Source of the DNA: Lineus longissimus
Taxonomy: Eukaryota; Nemertea; Pilidiophora; Heteronemertea; Lineidae
DNA length: 64,000 nt
Reading direction: 5' to 3'
Assembly (NCBI RefSeq): GCF_910592395.1
Contig: NC_088325.1
Coordinates: 4,801,501 to 4,865,500, forward strand
Shown: one piece after another, positions 44,301 through 53,922 of the stretch
How the letters are laid out: each line of letters begins with the position of its first letter
Numbering within the stretch: position 1 is the stretch's first letter
The notes under the pieces: model-generated
What the model saw: only the letters and a program-made list of their open reading frames with translations
The model's database searches: none
Told to the model about the DNA's origin: nothing
Program-made: the position numbers and the translations under genes

Positions 44301-47300
44301 TATGATCTAGTGATATTAATGGCTCGAACATGTACGGCTCAACGTTTAAATATCCTTCTGTATCGACCAAAACATCCTCAAATTCACGCGAAGCCATCTT
44401 GCTTTGTTCTGACTGACCTGATCTACGTCATCAAAAAATCCCTAGCGGCCACAAGTGGAACTAATCTAAAGTTGTGTGTGGTGGGAAATTCAAATAGTTT
44501 AAATTGAAAATTGAAATAACTAAATAATGACTTTATTATTAGAATTTTTTTAATGTCTGGGATCTTGTTTTTTTAACCCTCAACATATTTCATGAGTATC
44601 AAGCACGTTTTCAAACCTTGATATATGGCCTTTAAAATCAAAAAAAAAAAATTCAAATAGTTTCACTAGTTTCATGAGTAAAGGATAGGCGGTGCTACTG
44701 GTCTGTGAGAAAGGTATCACTTAATTGGAGACAGATTCAACCAAAACTTATGTTTAAAAGCATAAATGTTGGTTGAATCTGTCTCCAATTTGGCAAAATG
44801 AATATCCAAGCAACGTTGGCCCTGCCATGGGCTGTACAGTCATCTGACGTGAAAATTTTAATTGCTGCTCTAGTTTTTTGTTTGGGATGATTCAGTTTGG
44901 GGCATTTATAGTGGAATAATCAGATGCCCATCAACCATATCCCGACCAGGGCGATATGGTGTCATATCCGAACGGTCAATAAGGTGTCGGGCATCTTTCA
45001 GCTGTTTGCGTGCGGACTGAGGGTAGTAATCCCTCAAATGAGGACTCCAATCAACGTGAGACAGTGCCGAAGTCGACAATGGCTGCTTCATAAGTCCATA
45101 TTCCTTCGAACGTCCTTTGATCAATTCTCCCAAGCCATTGGGTTGCTTGTGGTGTGGAATAGTTCCAGAACTATTCAGGCCTAGAACTGTTCAACTATAC
45201 TGATAGATCTGAACAGTTCCAGCAATACAGTAGAAGGGAATGTTCTGTCACTGTTCCAACCAACATCACATTTCAGTGGTTTACTTAGCATAAAATGATT
45301 ACATGTAAGATAGACCACTCTCATGATCAATTATAAATGACACACCTTTATCAAGGGGGGATTATCCAACCAATACAAAATGACCTCCAAAAAATGGTGG
45401 TAAACCATTGCGCTTTTAAATTATATTGAATTATTTTGAATCGTGCCGAAGTGAGCAAAAAACGCATCAACTATCACTGGACAGTATTTCAACACACAGC
45501 TGACACACATCCCAAGTTCAGTTTACACACACGTCGGCTTCAGCAGTAAAGTGCGTATTTTCTTGTCATCAACCAATTGAGCAGCGCTCCAGCTTTCAGA
45601 AACTCCCAATAACATCTACATCAACAATGACATATATTGCATGATGAGCATGAATCAACGTCGTGAATTCAAACTTTAAGTCCGGGAGCTGAGCGACTTT
45701 TATTTAACACACAGGCTACAAATGATTTGAATGTGTTGTGGGATTGAGTACACCTACCTGACCATAGAAATCCTATTCTTAAGATTTTCCAGTAATAGGT
45801 GTAGGAGATAGAGGGGATAGAGTTTTTGTTAATTTTTTGCACGTTAATCTTGAACGGTTAGATTAAATAGACCCTATAAATGTATTACCAACATATAGAA
45901 ACATGGTGCCTCTGAGTGAGATAAGCATGTTTTCAAAAGCTCCCTTGATATGTTATAGGAAATGACATTTTAAATTGGTTTCTATCGAAATCAAGGCAAA
46001 ATGCATAAATAGTCATTTCCAACCACACTGAGACTTTAAACAAAAACACATGCTTAATTATTGGTAATACATTTGCAAATCCAACATTTCAAGATTTACG
46101 AGCACATTGGTGCTTGTTTGCTCGGCTCCTGTACCAGCTGTGTTCGTTAGAGATTAAGTAATTCAGCGTTTGTCATTCACGGTCAGTCTTTACTTCGATC
46201 TTCACCGATAAGTGTTGTCCTCAGCCTCAGTTGTATATTTTATTTCTAAACATAAGGCTTTTGGAACTCTAGGGATTGTCTTTATCATTCTAACAGTAGT
46301 CCAAAATATTTTATTTCGACATATGTTTGTTTTCCTTTGAGAAACACTCCCTATGTCTGTCTATCATGGCTTTCATATCTTTCTTTGTTGTAACATGGTG
46401 ATCGTCTTTAAAACTTTATATTATCCCTTGAGACATGTACGAAAGAAATGTTCGTATTTGTGATATTCAGAATTATTCAAAAAACTTTCAAATAGTCCTC
46501 AAAAATGTATGAAGCACAGCTTTTCTGTTGCAACTTATTTATCTCACAGATGGTATATGAATGAAAGAGAAAATGGCCAATCTGGAGAACTGATTCTCTA
46601 GGCTTAATGCAGGCTTCCAACTTGTTGTGTTGGCCTGTCCTAGGAAAGGAAAAAGTTATTCACTTTTGGGGCTGTCACGCTGTGACGCATAGCTGAACTT
46701 ATGCCAACTTATGTGAATTGGTGCACGCTGATATGAATTTGCAATAGGTTTGGTATAAGTTGTACAAATTAAAGGGTATTAAGGACGATGCAAAATTTCA
46801 ATAAGATTTTATTCTTCATTCAAAATGACTAAAAAACAATAGGGTTAATTAAATGCTTTTTATTTCATGAAAATATCTCAAAAATTGAAAACGTTTTGAG
46901 CGGTCAAAAATAAAGATTCGGCAAGGGTCATTAAAAATGGGACTGCTAGATTATGATATGATATGATGTCATAACATGTACTCCAATTTAATGATATATT
47001 CAATTCTTGAAATACTGGCAACGTACTTCACATACAATTATTAAATTTATCACATGCGTAGAGTATACAATTATGACATGTATGAATGAGTCTCTCATAT
47101 CCAAAACTGCATAAATCGATTACATCATAACATGATTATGTTGCATAATAACAGGGATAATAAAGAAATGCTGTTATGTTGGCTGACATTATCAACATTT
47201 CAAAACAAACACTTCGGCTTTTCATTTGAAACCTTATAACGAACCCATCCTAGAAAAAATATCTGATATACTCAACATATGGTTACATAACAATAAATGG

Positions 47301-50300
47301 GATATTAGTAGAAGTTGATAAAAGAAATTTTAACAATTTAATGATAATTGTAAGATACTCATTGAACATACATGTATGTTTTATTGTGTTCTGATGAAAA
47401 CTTCAAAAGATATTTAGATATGAAAAATTTCATTATATCAGAATACACGCTATGACATCACTAAACTAAATCTAAGCAGCATCTCTTTATCCGTAGACCA
47501 GTTTTTCCCAATGATGACTGCTGGATCTCCAACTTTGAACGGCCATATATAACTCCCCCAATTTTCTATATTTTTTTCATGAAATAAAGAGCAATTTAGT
47601 CCTACTCCACTTCCATTAATCCTAATCAAGTGCATCACAATTGGTCATTGTGCTGGGAATTTGAAAGCACGCTTGCGCTGTCTCAATATGGCGTACAGCA
47701 GTAATAACTATATGCCGACGTACGTGCATTTTCACCAACAGGCTAATAACATTTCTCATACATGAATTACTACTGTACGTCATAATGTGACAGCGCCATT
47801 AAGTTGGGAAATTGTGTTTTTGATGACTTGCAACGACATCTTGTTGTGTTCATCTGGAAATATGAGATTCACACTCATGTCCGAGTTAGTTGCAACGGTA
47901 TTGGCGCCCAAGAGTTAAGTGGAAGCGAATATTTCTTATGGCTATTACAAATATACATGGACAGACTGATGTAATATAACTCCAAATTTGATAAAGCGCA
48001 ACGTATAGCAAAGAGTGAGTGCTCAACTGTGATTTGATATAATAAGAATTTACCAAGCGAGTGTGTGTTTCGAGTGGAAATATCACACGAGTAGTTGTCT
48101 TGGCCCAAGGAAACCCACTCGACCTGCATGCGATCTCGGGGGTTTCCGAATTCATACATTCGAGATTTCAGTCTGCAAATACACGTATTTGCGAAAGGTA
48201 GTAAGTGATAGTTGTAGTAATGTGTGTTCAGGTTGATGACGAAACCGCACCCATGCAGTGTTGCCCCACTGAATAGCCCTGCGACTGAATTCTGCTGTTT
48301 TCTTTGCTGCGTGTTTACAACTGTTCGCTGTACATTATGCAGAGTGTGGTTGACCTTCTTTTTTTAAAAATTTCATTCAGAACGTAGATATGTCATGTGC
48401 ACTCACACGGCACTTGGAGGGTATTTTCTTTAGAGAGTGTTCCTCACCCAAGATGGGTTGCATTTTTTTGCGTGCCATTACGTTCATGTGCAATTTGATG
48501 TTATTGGTCAAGTGACTCAAACTTTAGACAGCGGCCAAAATAAGAGTCCATCGCAAGCTTCTTTCTCATCAGGACTTCGACCTTTATCCTCTCTTGTATA
48601 ATCACCTCCATAAATCAGCATTTGAGACACGGTCATACAATTTGATCTTGATTTGATATTTTACCATATTAACATCTATTCACATACAAAACTCTGGATC
48701 GAGTATGCGCGTGCCTAGACTCAGTAGTGTCTTCATATTTTCCAGGATGATTCATCAAGGGAAGCCCGGTTCCATGAACATTCGGCTCCTCCAAAATGTG
48801 AGAAGAATGATGGGACCAAATACCATAATGTTTCGACATCTGCGCATGATTTTGACAACGATCATAATGAAGAGGTAAGTTGGGTGTCCTCTATTTTGAC
48901 TCGAGTTGGACGAAAAACGTGCAAGAGGTATGAAGCAAATATCGCATTACCTAGGAGAGTGATACGCCCATGTATTTAAATATCTTAATCACACGAGGAA
49001 TAATCTCGTGTAATCCCGACTGTAACTGATGAAAGACACTTCCCCTTTCATGCCTTTTGCGTCATTTTCATTGTAGTCCTTTGTTACATCAGGTATCGCT
49101 TGACAGGCTAGAGAGTTTTTCCCGAATGTGTGCGATGTGGACGCGTTCCGTTAACAGGACGTATGTTCTATGTCAAAATGCGTTGCTAAGGTGTTTGCAT
49201 TAGGAAAACCACTTCGTGTTGTATCTCATTGGAAACACCTGATTCCCCCTCTTTCTGCAGGATGTTAAATCTGGTGTTTTATTACTTTGAATAAATCATA
49301 AGTGTCGCATTGACTCATTTCTCTGTTCCCCAACCACTGTGGATATTTTGCCAATTTAACCGGAAAAATCACGGAAAAATTCTACATTTTTGGATATTCA
49401 ACTCGTACAGTGACCAATCCCGTGAAAGAAAGTTGCTTGAGCTACCCATCAAAAACCAAAAATATAAAATCGAGGGGGGTCAACCATTGCGCTTTTGAAA
49501 TATATCGAATAATATTGAATCATGCCCAAGTGAGCGAAAAACGCATCAACTATCACTGGACGGCATTTCAACACACGGCTGACGCACATCCCAAATTCAG
49601 TTTACACATAAGTCGGCATGAGCAGTAAAATGCGTATTTTCCTGTTATCAACCAATTGAGCGCTCCAGCTTTCAGACATTCCCAATAACATGTCTCTAGC
49701 AAAACAATTGTACATCAACACTGACATGCGCTGCATGATGAGCATGAAATCATCGTCATGAACTCAAACGTTAGAGTCCGGGAGCTGAGCGACTTTTATT
49801 TAACATACAGGCTACAAATGATTTGAATATGTTGTGGGATAAAGTACGCCTACCTGACCACAGAAACCAAATTCTTAAGTTTTTCCAGTGGTGGGTGACG
49901 TAGACCGACTGTAGGAGATAGAGGGGTTAGCATTTGTGTTAATGTCTTCATCATTTGACCACGAATGGGAGCTCTTTACAGGAGCACAAGGATCGATGTA
50001 CACCTAAATCTTGAACGGTTGAATTCAGACCCTTTAAAAATAGAAACATGGTGCCTCGGAGTGAGATAAGCAGGTTTTTAAATGCCCCCTTGATATGTTA
50101 TAGGAAATCACGCTTTGGTTTCTTAGGAAATCAAGGCAAAATACATAAACAAGTCATTTCCAACCATACTGCCACTTAAAAACAAATTAAACACGATTAT
50201 CTAATGTTTCTATCTGTGTGTAATACATATATAGGGTCTAAATCCAACCGCTCAAGATTTACGTGTACATTGGTGCTTGTGCTCCTGTACTAGCTGTGTT

Positions 50301-53300
50301 TGTCAGAGATTAAGTAACTGAGCGTTTGTACGAGACATGTACGAAAGAAATGTTCGTAGTAAGTGATATTCAGAATTATTCCAAAACCCTTCAAATAGTC
50401 CTCAAAAATGTATGAAGGAAGGACAGCTTTTATGTTGCAACTTATTTATATCACAGATGGTATATGAATGAAAGAGAAAATGGACACTCTGGATAATTGA
50501 TTGTCCATGCTTGCTGAGTATCAGGCAGACATCCAGCTTGTCGTGTTGGCCTGTCCTAGGAAAGGAAAAAGTTATTCACTTTCGGGGCTGTCACAATGTG
50601 ACGTATAGCTGAACTTATGCCAACTCATGTGAATTTTCAGGTGTATTCCTGTTTCGCCTATTCCTGTTTCGCCTATACCTGTTTCTCCTAATTCCTTATT
50701 CGCCTATTCCTGATTCGCCTACTTCCTGTTTCGCCTAATTCCTGTTTCGCCTATTGCTGTTTCGCCATTTCAAATGTATTGCTAACCTCCCCACAGACGT
50801 AGGAATATGAACCGTCCCTTGCTATAGTGTTAAAGGCTATCATTAAGAATAAAGTCTGAAATAATGGATTTAGCGACATCTCAATTATTTCAGTATCATT
50901 CGGAATAACTTTGGAAAATTATACATAGCTTACATCGGCTTATGTTTTAGCTTATTTTAAAAGGCAAGAAATAAAATAGTAAGAAAGTTTTACCCTTTCA
51001 TTAGATTTGAGAAAGGTTTCTTAGGCCTGCATTTTATATTGTGGATTCTCTTTCTTTTGTCTTAGTCAGTAACTGGCTTCGTAATATAACGAATACCTAT
51101 AGCTACATTGTTCTTTACTACGACATGGGTTTTACAGCTAATTTTGATCAAATAATTATGAGAATGTACAGTATTATGTATTTTTATCAAAAAGTCATGA
51201 ATTCCTGTTTTCATAAAATAAGCGACTGCTTTACTCCACTTAATCTATTAGTTTTTACTGTTTGTCAGTATGGTCATATGGTCAAATAATTAAGTCCCGG
51301 ACTGTCCCCGCTTTCAAGGTGACTCTTTCAAAACGGTCATGGCATGGTTTGTTAACAAAGTTGATGGCATTTGATTAGTCAAATTGTCATCACATCGTTA
51401 ACATCATCCAATTGTCCCCTCACATTTTCCCCATAAAATGGACATGCATCCCTAAGGTTCCCCCTGGGAGAGTCGATTTATTGTAGGGGTACTGGAAAGT
51501 AGGCGAAACAGGAAGTAGGCGAAACAGGAAATAGGCCAAACAGGAAATAGGCCAAACAGGAAATAGGCCAAACAGGAATAGGCGAAACAGGAATAGGCGG
51601 AATAGGAATAGGCGAAACAGGAATAGGCGAAACAGGAATTTTGTAGGCGAAACAGGAATAGGCGAAACATGAATAGGCGAAACAGGAATAGGCGAAACAG
51701 GAATAGGCGAAACAGGAATTTTGTAGGCGAAACAGGAATAGGCGAAACAGGTATAAACCAATTTTCATCAACACGCTGATGCACGCTGATATGAGTTTGT
51801 GATTGGCTTGGTGTACACATAAAAGGGTATTAAGCCTAATGCAAATATTCAATGGGATTTTATTCTTCATTTAAAACGACTTAAAACATTAGGGTTAATT
51901 AAATGATTTTTATTTCATGAAAATACCTCAAAAGTTGAAAACGTTATGAGCGGTCAAAGTTAAAGATTCGGCAATGCTCATTAAATGAGACTGCTAGTAA
52001 ATGATATCATATGATGTCATAACATGTACTCAAATTTAATGACATATTTAATTCTTGAAATACTGGCAACGTACTTCACATACAATTATTAAATTTATCA
52101 CATGCGTAGAGTATACAATTATGACATGTATGAATGAGTCTCTCATATCCAAAACTGCATAAATCGATTACATCATAACATGATTATGTTGCATAATAAC
52201 AGGGATAATAAAGAAATGCTGTTATGTTGGCTGACATTATCAACATTTCAAAACAAACACTTCGGCTTTTCATTTGAAACCTTATAACGAACCCATCCTA
52301 GAAAAAATATCTGATATACTCAACATATGGTTACATAACAATAAATGGGATATTAGTAGAAGTTGATAAAAGAAATTTTAACAATTTAATGATAATTGTA
52401 AGATACTCATTGAACATACATGTATGTTTTATTGTGTTCTGATGAAAACTTCAAAAGATATTTAGATATGAAAAATTTCATTATATCAGAATACACGCTA
52501 TGACATCACTAAACTAAATCTAAGCAGCATCTCTTTATCCGTAGACCAGTTTTTCCCAATGATGACTGCTGGATCTCCAACTTTGAACGGCCATATATAA
52601 CTCCCCCAATTTTCTATATTTTTTTCATGAAATAAAGAGCAATTTAGTCCTACTCCACTTCCATTAATCCTAATCAAGTGCATCACAATTGGTCATTGTG
52701 CTGGGAATTTGAAAGCACGCTTGCGCTGTCTCAATATGGCGTACAGCAGTAATAACTATATGCCGACGTACGTGCATTTTCACCAACAGGCTAATAACAT
52801 TTCTCATACATGAATTACTACTGTACGTCATAATGTGACAGCGCCATTAAGTTGGGAAATTGTGTTTTTGATGACTTGCAACGACATCTTGTTGTGTTCA
52901 TCTGGAAATATGAGATTCACACTCATGTCCGAGTTAGTTGCAACGGTATTGGCGCCCAAGAGTTAAGTGGAAGCGAATATTTCTTATGGCTATTACAAAT
53001 ATACATGGACAGACTGATGTAATATAACTCCAAATTTGATAAAGCGCAACGTATAGCAAAGAGTGAGTGCTCAACTGTGATTTGATATAATAAGAATTTA
53101 CCAAGCGAGTGTGTGTTTCGAGTGGAAATATCACACGAGTAGTTGTCTTGGCCCAAGGAAACCCACTCGACCTGCATGCGATCTCGGGGGTTTCCGAATT
53201 CATACATTCGAGATTTCAGTCTGCAAATACACGTATTTGCGAAAGGTAGTAAGTGATAGTTGTAGTAATGTGTGTTCAGGTTGATGACGAAACCGCACCC

Positions 53301-53922
53301 ATGCAGTGTTGCCCCACTGAATAGCCCTGCGACTGAATTCTGCTGTTTTCTTTGCTGCGTGTTTACAACTGTTCGCTGTACATTATGCAGAGTGTGGTTG
53401 ACCTTCTTTTTTTAAAAATTTCATTCAGAACGTAGATATGTCATGTGCACTCACACGGCACTTGGAGGGTATTTTCTTTAGAGAGTGTTCCTCACCCAAG
53501 ATGGGTTGCATTTTTTTGCGTGCCATTACGTTCATGTGCAATTTGAGGTTATTGGTCAAGTGACTCAAACTTTAGACAGCGGCCAAAATAAGAGTCCATC
53601 GCAAGCTTCTTTCTCATCAGGACTTCGACCTTTATCCTCTCTTGTATAATCACCTCCATAAATCAGCATTTGAGACACGGTCATACAATTTGATCTTGAT
53701 TTGATATTTTACCATATTAACATCTATTCACATACAAAACTCTGGATCGAGTATGCGCGTGCCTAGACTCAGTAGTGTCTTCATATTTTCCAGGATGATT
53801 CATCAAGGGAAGCCCGGTTCCATGAACATTCGGCTCCTCCAAAATGTGAGAAGAATGATGGGACCAAATACCATAATGTTTCGACATCTGCGCATGATTT
53901 TGACAACGCTAATAATGAAGAG
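35063..53922 (+). CDS. gene 2: Ig-Ig transmembrane receptor with duplicated ITSM-like tail exon (partial model)
   Basis: Exons on the plus strand: Ig1 35,063-35,392; Ig2 in two parts, 36,875-37,008 and 37,645-37,843; membrane exon 40,101-40,234; tail exons 48,746-48,874 and 53,794-53,922. Phases agree throughout (1-1, 1-0, 0-1, 1-0, 0-0, 0-0) and all junctions are GT/AG. The signal-peptide exon and the last exon were not found. The product would be a type I cell-surface receptor related to gene 1, sharing the 330-nt four-cysteine Ig1 exon but lacking FN3 domains, with TxYxxV motifs in its tail. Intron lengths reach 8.5 kb because of transposon insertions. A duplicated Ig1 exon (36,004-36,333) is skipped in this model because its acceptor is mutated. 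Confidence 0.75.
35889..35955 (+). pseudogene. decayed mini-copy of the Ig1 exon start (b)
   Basis: Second unit's equivalent of 34,955-35,020: 'cattattgaccggtg' with 'cagtacagccaggaccagtc'. The acceptor AG present in copy (a) is absent here. It diverges from the Ig exon after about 65 bases. Confidence 0.6.
36004..36333 (+). pseudogene. duplicated Ig1 exon (Ig1b) with destroyed splice acceptor
   Basis: It encodes an intact Ig domain about 85% identical in protein to Ig1a: 'GHNVSLWCKLKYDP', 'NDCSSF', 'MSCSDTND', 'DVQWADHGEYRCLYT'. The donor (GTAAGT) is preserved. At the position of the Ig1a acceptor 'cttttcag' this copy has 'cttttcat', so the AG is lost. The next AG (36,025) would give an immediate TAA in the required phase, and a TAA lies eight codons upstream. 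The open reading frame suggests recent loss or an unusual acceptor. Confidence 0.75.
36875..37008 (+). CDS. gene 2 exon: second Ig domain, first half
   Basis: 134 nt, phase 1 to 0, acceptor 'tcaattttcag', donor GTAAGT. Encodes VPVTDVTLEKIV ... 'YFTCTTNCAFPPPNISWFVND', which is the B-strand Cys through the C-strand Trp of a C2-type Ig domain. The domain is split by a phase 0 intron. Confidence 0.8.
37645..37843 (+). CDS. gene 2 exon: second Ig domain, second half
   Basis: 199 nt, phase 0 to 1, acceptor 'attttccag', donor GTAAGC. 'LVRSTDTDKERTEYNITCTA' with 'ENAIGEPNVSKAM' supplies the E to G strands, including the F-strand Cys. Encodes potential N-glycosylation sites (NIT, NVS). Confidence 0.8.
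37844..40100 (+). other. gene 2 intron
   Basis: AT-rich, no exon recognised. A frame at 39,487-39,696 and its opposite-strand overlap have no domain or splice fit. Confidence 0.5.
40101..40234 (+). CDS. gene 2 exon: stalk and transmembrane helix
   Basis: 134 nt, phase 1 to 0, acceptor 'ttctttccag', donor GTAATT. Encodes a short Pro-rich stalk (VSRPVTPCPPLAENVLK), a helix (IVATTLFPLLVIAIMIAVIS) and basic stop-transfer residues (IRKIYRQQ). No charged residue lies within the helix, so pairing with a charged adaptor is not indicated. Confidence 0.82.
40235..41062. other. gene 2 intron, no feature recognised
   Basis: No exon or terminal repeats seen. Confidence 0.4.
41063..41808 (-). mobile_element. 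internally deleted PIF/Harbinger element
   Basis: 746 bp flanked by TTA target duplications (41,060-41,062 and 41,809-41,811). Inverted ends share TGTACA and 'GCAACATTT', with reiterated 'acaacattt(c/t)tccaac' subterminal motifs at both ends. On the minus strand, from about 41,645 to 41,370, it retains the N-terminus of a Harbinger nuclease (WTRPWIQMRQQHGAYHCLL, LRMSDKPSYKNFLRMDEGAF, LLAKVSPLI); the rest, with the catalytic residues, is deleted. It must move in trans, if at all. Confidence 0.8.
41351..41821 (-). pseudogene. N-terminal remnant of a Harbinger transposase
   Basis: The homologous part starts near 'MDEFKQSACVLAAS' and ends at 'LLAKVSPLIAKAA', where the element's left-end repeat takes over; the frame upstream of that Met is terminal-repeat sequence. 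All three catalytic acidic residues of the nuclease are missing. It differs in sequence from the intact transposase at 59-60 kb and so belongs to another Harbinger subfamily. Confidence 0.75.
42395..42634. mobile_element. 240-bp GC-rich MITE inside the paralogous segment
   Basis: Inverted ends GGCCCGGCTGT / ACAACCGGGCC bound a segment absent from the matching position near 63,446. The interior is rich in 'ccgctaa' and 'ttagcgg' motifs in both orientations, giving a strongly self-complementary element. No coding capacity. Confidence 0.6.
42652..42807 (-). mobile_element. tRNA-derived SINE, copy 1
   Basis: On the minus strand 42,780-42,739 resembles tRNA from the D-stem side to the T arm: 'ggttagagcactgggctCAT' (Met-type anticodon) followed by a B-box-like 'gcaggttcgac'. 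It is followed by the typical SINE body 'ttgagcaaagcactatgccc' and 'ggttctctccacc'. The acceptor stem is not intact, so it is not a functional tRNA. A second copy sits at the paralogous position (63,473-63,635). Confidence 0.65.
43263..44635. mobile_element. THAP-domain DNA element with 23-bp inverted ends
   Basis: 'aaaggtcatatatcaaggttt' at 43,265 is mirrored as 'aaaccttgatatatggccttt' ending near 44,633, with one mismatch. A second inverted pair, 'gatgtagatcaggtca' / 'tgacctgatctacgtcatc', lies inside (43,472 and 44,414). The element carries a single THAP-domain ORF and no recognisable catalytic domain, so it looks like an internally deleted transposon of a THAP-encoding family. Confidence 0.6.
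43569..43874 (+). CDS. THAP zinc-finger domain ORF (101 aa)
   Basis: A near-complete THAP DNA-binding domain. The C2CH ligands are visible: 'YCVAPNCVKAS' (C-x4-C) and 'LCSDHF' (C-x2-H). The invariant Pro lies in 'HFHEFPKP', the domain Trp in 'KLWIRKCKR', and the C-terminal AVPT signature in 'LLKTAVPTMP'. THAP domains occur in P-element-type transposases and derived host regulators. Here the frame stops shortly after the domain, and the ORF lies inside a TIR-bounded element within an intron of gene 2, so a truncated transposon protein is the likeliest reading. Confidence 0.75.
   Translation: MVYCVAPNCVKASTKNNRMTDETHFHEFPKPVERESRKLWIRKCKRLECWKPGPSAKLCSDHFIDTDYHMKPDICIHLNIKCHLLKTAVPTMPIAFNARGC
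44723..44790. ncRNA. 68-nt hairpin, microRNA-precursor-like
   Basis: Arms 44,723-44,752 and 44,761-44,790 are 30 nt each, with an 8-nt loop. The outer 21 bp pair perfectly (attggagacagattcaacca with its complement), with only about three mismatches nearer the loop. Size and shape fit a pre-miRNA on either strand, but a small inverted-repeat insertion would look the same. No expression evidence. Confidence 0.35.
45385..49390 (+). repeat. tandem unit 1 of the gene 2 tail region (~4 kb)
   Basis: It begins near 'aaccattgcgcttttaaatt' (45,401) and contains, in order, blocks that recur in units 2 and 3, ending with the tail exon at 48,746 and about 500 bp of downstream intron. Corresponding points in units 1 and 2 (e.g. 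45,441 and 49,517) are 4,076 bp apart. Small open frames in it (47,450-47,638; 47,875-48,159) occur in two overlapping frames and are intronic repeats, not genes. Confidence 0.85.
48746..48874 (+). CDS. gene 2 tail exon A with ITSM-like motif
   Basis: 129 nt, phase 0-0, acceptor 'attttccag', donor GTAAGT. It encodes 43 residues, beginning DDSSREARFHEHSAPP. Its single tyrosine, 'GTKYHNVS', matches the ITSM consensus T-x-Y-x-x-V/I used by SLAM-family receptors, and also pYxN (Grb2 SH2 site). A phase 0-0 exon can be added or skipped without shifting the frame. Confidence 0.75.
50640..51759. mobile_element. 1.12-kb fold-back transposon with minisatellite terminal repeats
   Basis: Flanked by an 8-bp direct repeat, 'aattttca' (50,632-50,639 and 51,760-51,767), and absent from the matching positions in units 1 and 3, so both empty sites are present in the window. 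The ends are inverted (GGTGTATTCCTGTTTCGCC / GGTTTATACCTGTTTCGCC) and extend into inverted minisatellite arrays of the 15-mer ATTCCTGTTTCGCCT: about 120 bp at the left and about 250 bp at the right. The interior is AT-rich and encodes nothing recognisable. An 8-bp duplication is typical of hAT-type transposition, so a non-autonomous element is likely. Confidence 0.85.
53794..53922 (+). CDS. gene 2 tail exon B with ITSM-like motif (duplicate of exon A)
   Basis: 129 nt, identical splice signals and phases to exon A. The protein is identical apart from the end (DNANNEE for DNDHNEE). The TKYHNV motif is preserved. If both exons are used, the tail gains two identical ITSM-like sites 43 residues apart. 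Confidence 0.75.

Noticed and set aside
45165-45240. Clustered GAACTGTTC / GAACAGTTCC palindromes as hormone response elements
   Set aside because: The half-sites are short and the surrounding sequence has no promoter context; chance or a small inverted repeat explains them.
47450-48159. Conserved identical ORFs in units 1 and 2 (62, 94 and 89 aa)
   Set aside because: Two overlap each other in different frames, the third copy breaks them, and they lie in the intronic part of the tandem unit. Conservation reflects recent duplication or conversion.
51490-51755. Regularly spaced repeats resembling a CRISPR array
   Set aside because: The repeats are contiguous 15-mers with no unique spacers, are mirrored at the other end of a transposon, and lie in a eukaryotic genome.
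51420-51870. Three overlapping minus-strand frames encoding 'SPIPV'/'RLFLF' repeats
   Set aside because: They are translations of the 15-bp minisatellite in all three frames. A 15-mer cannot create stops if one unit lacks them, so openness is trivial.
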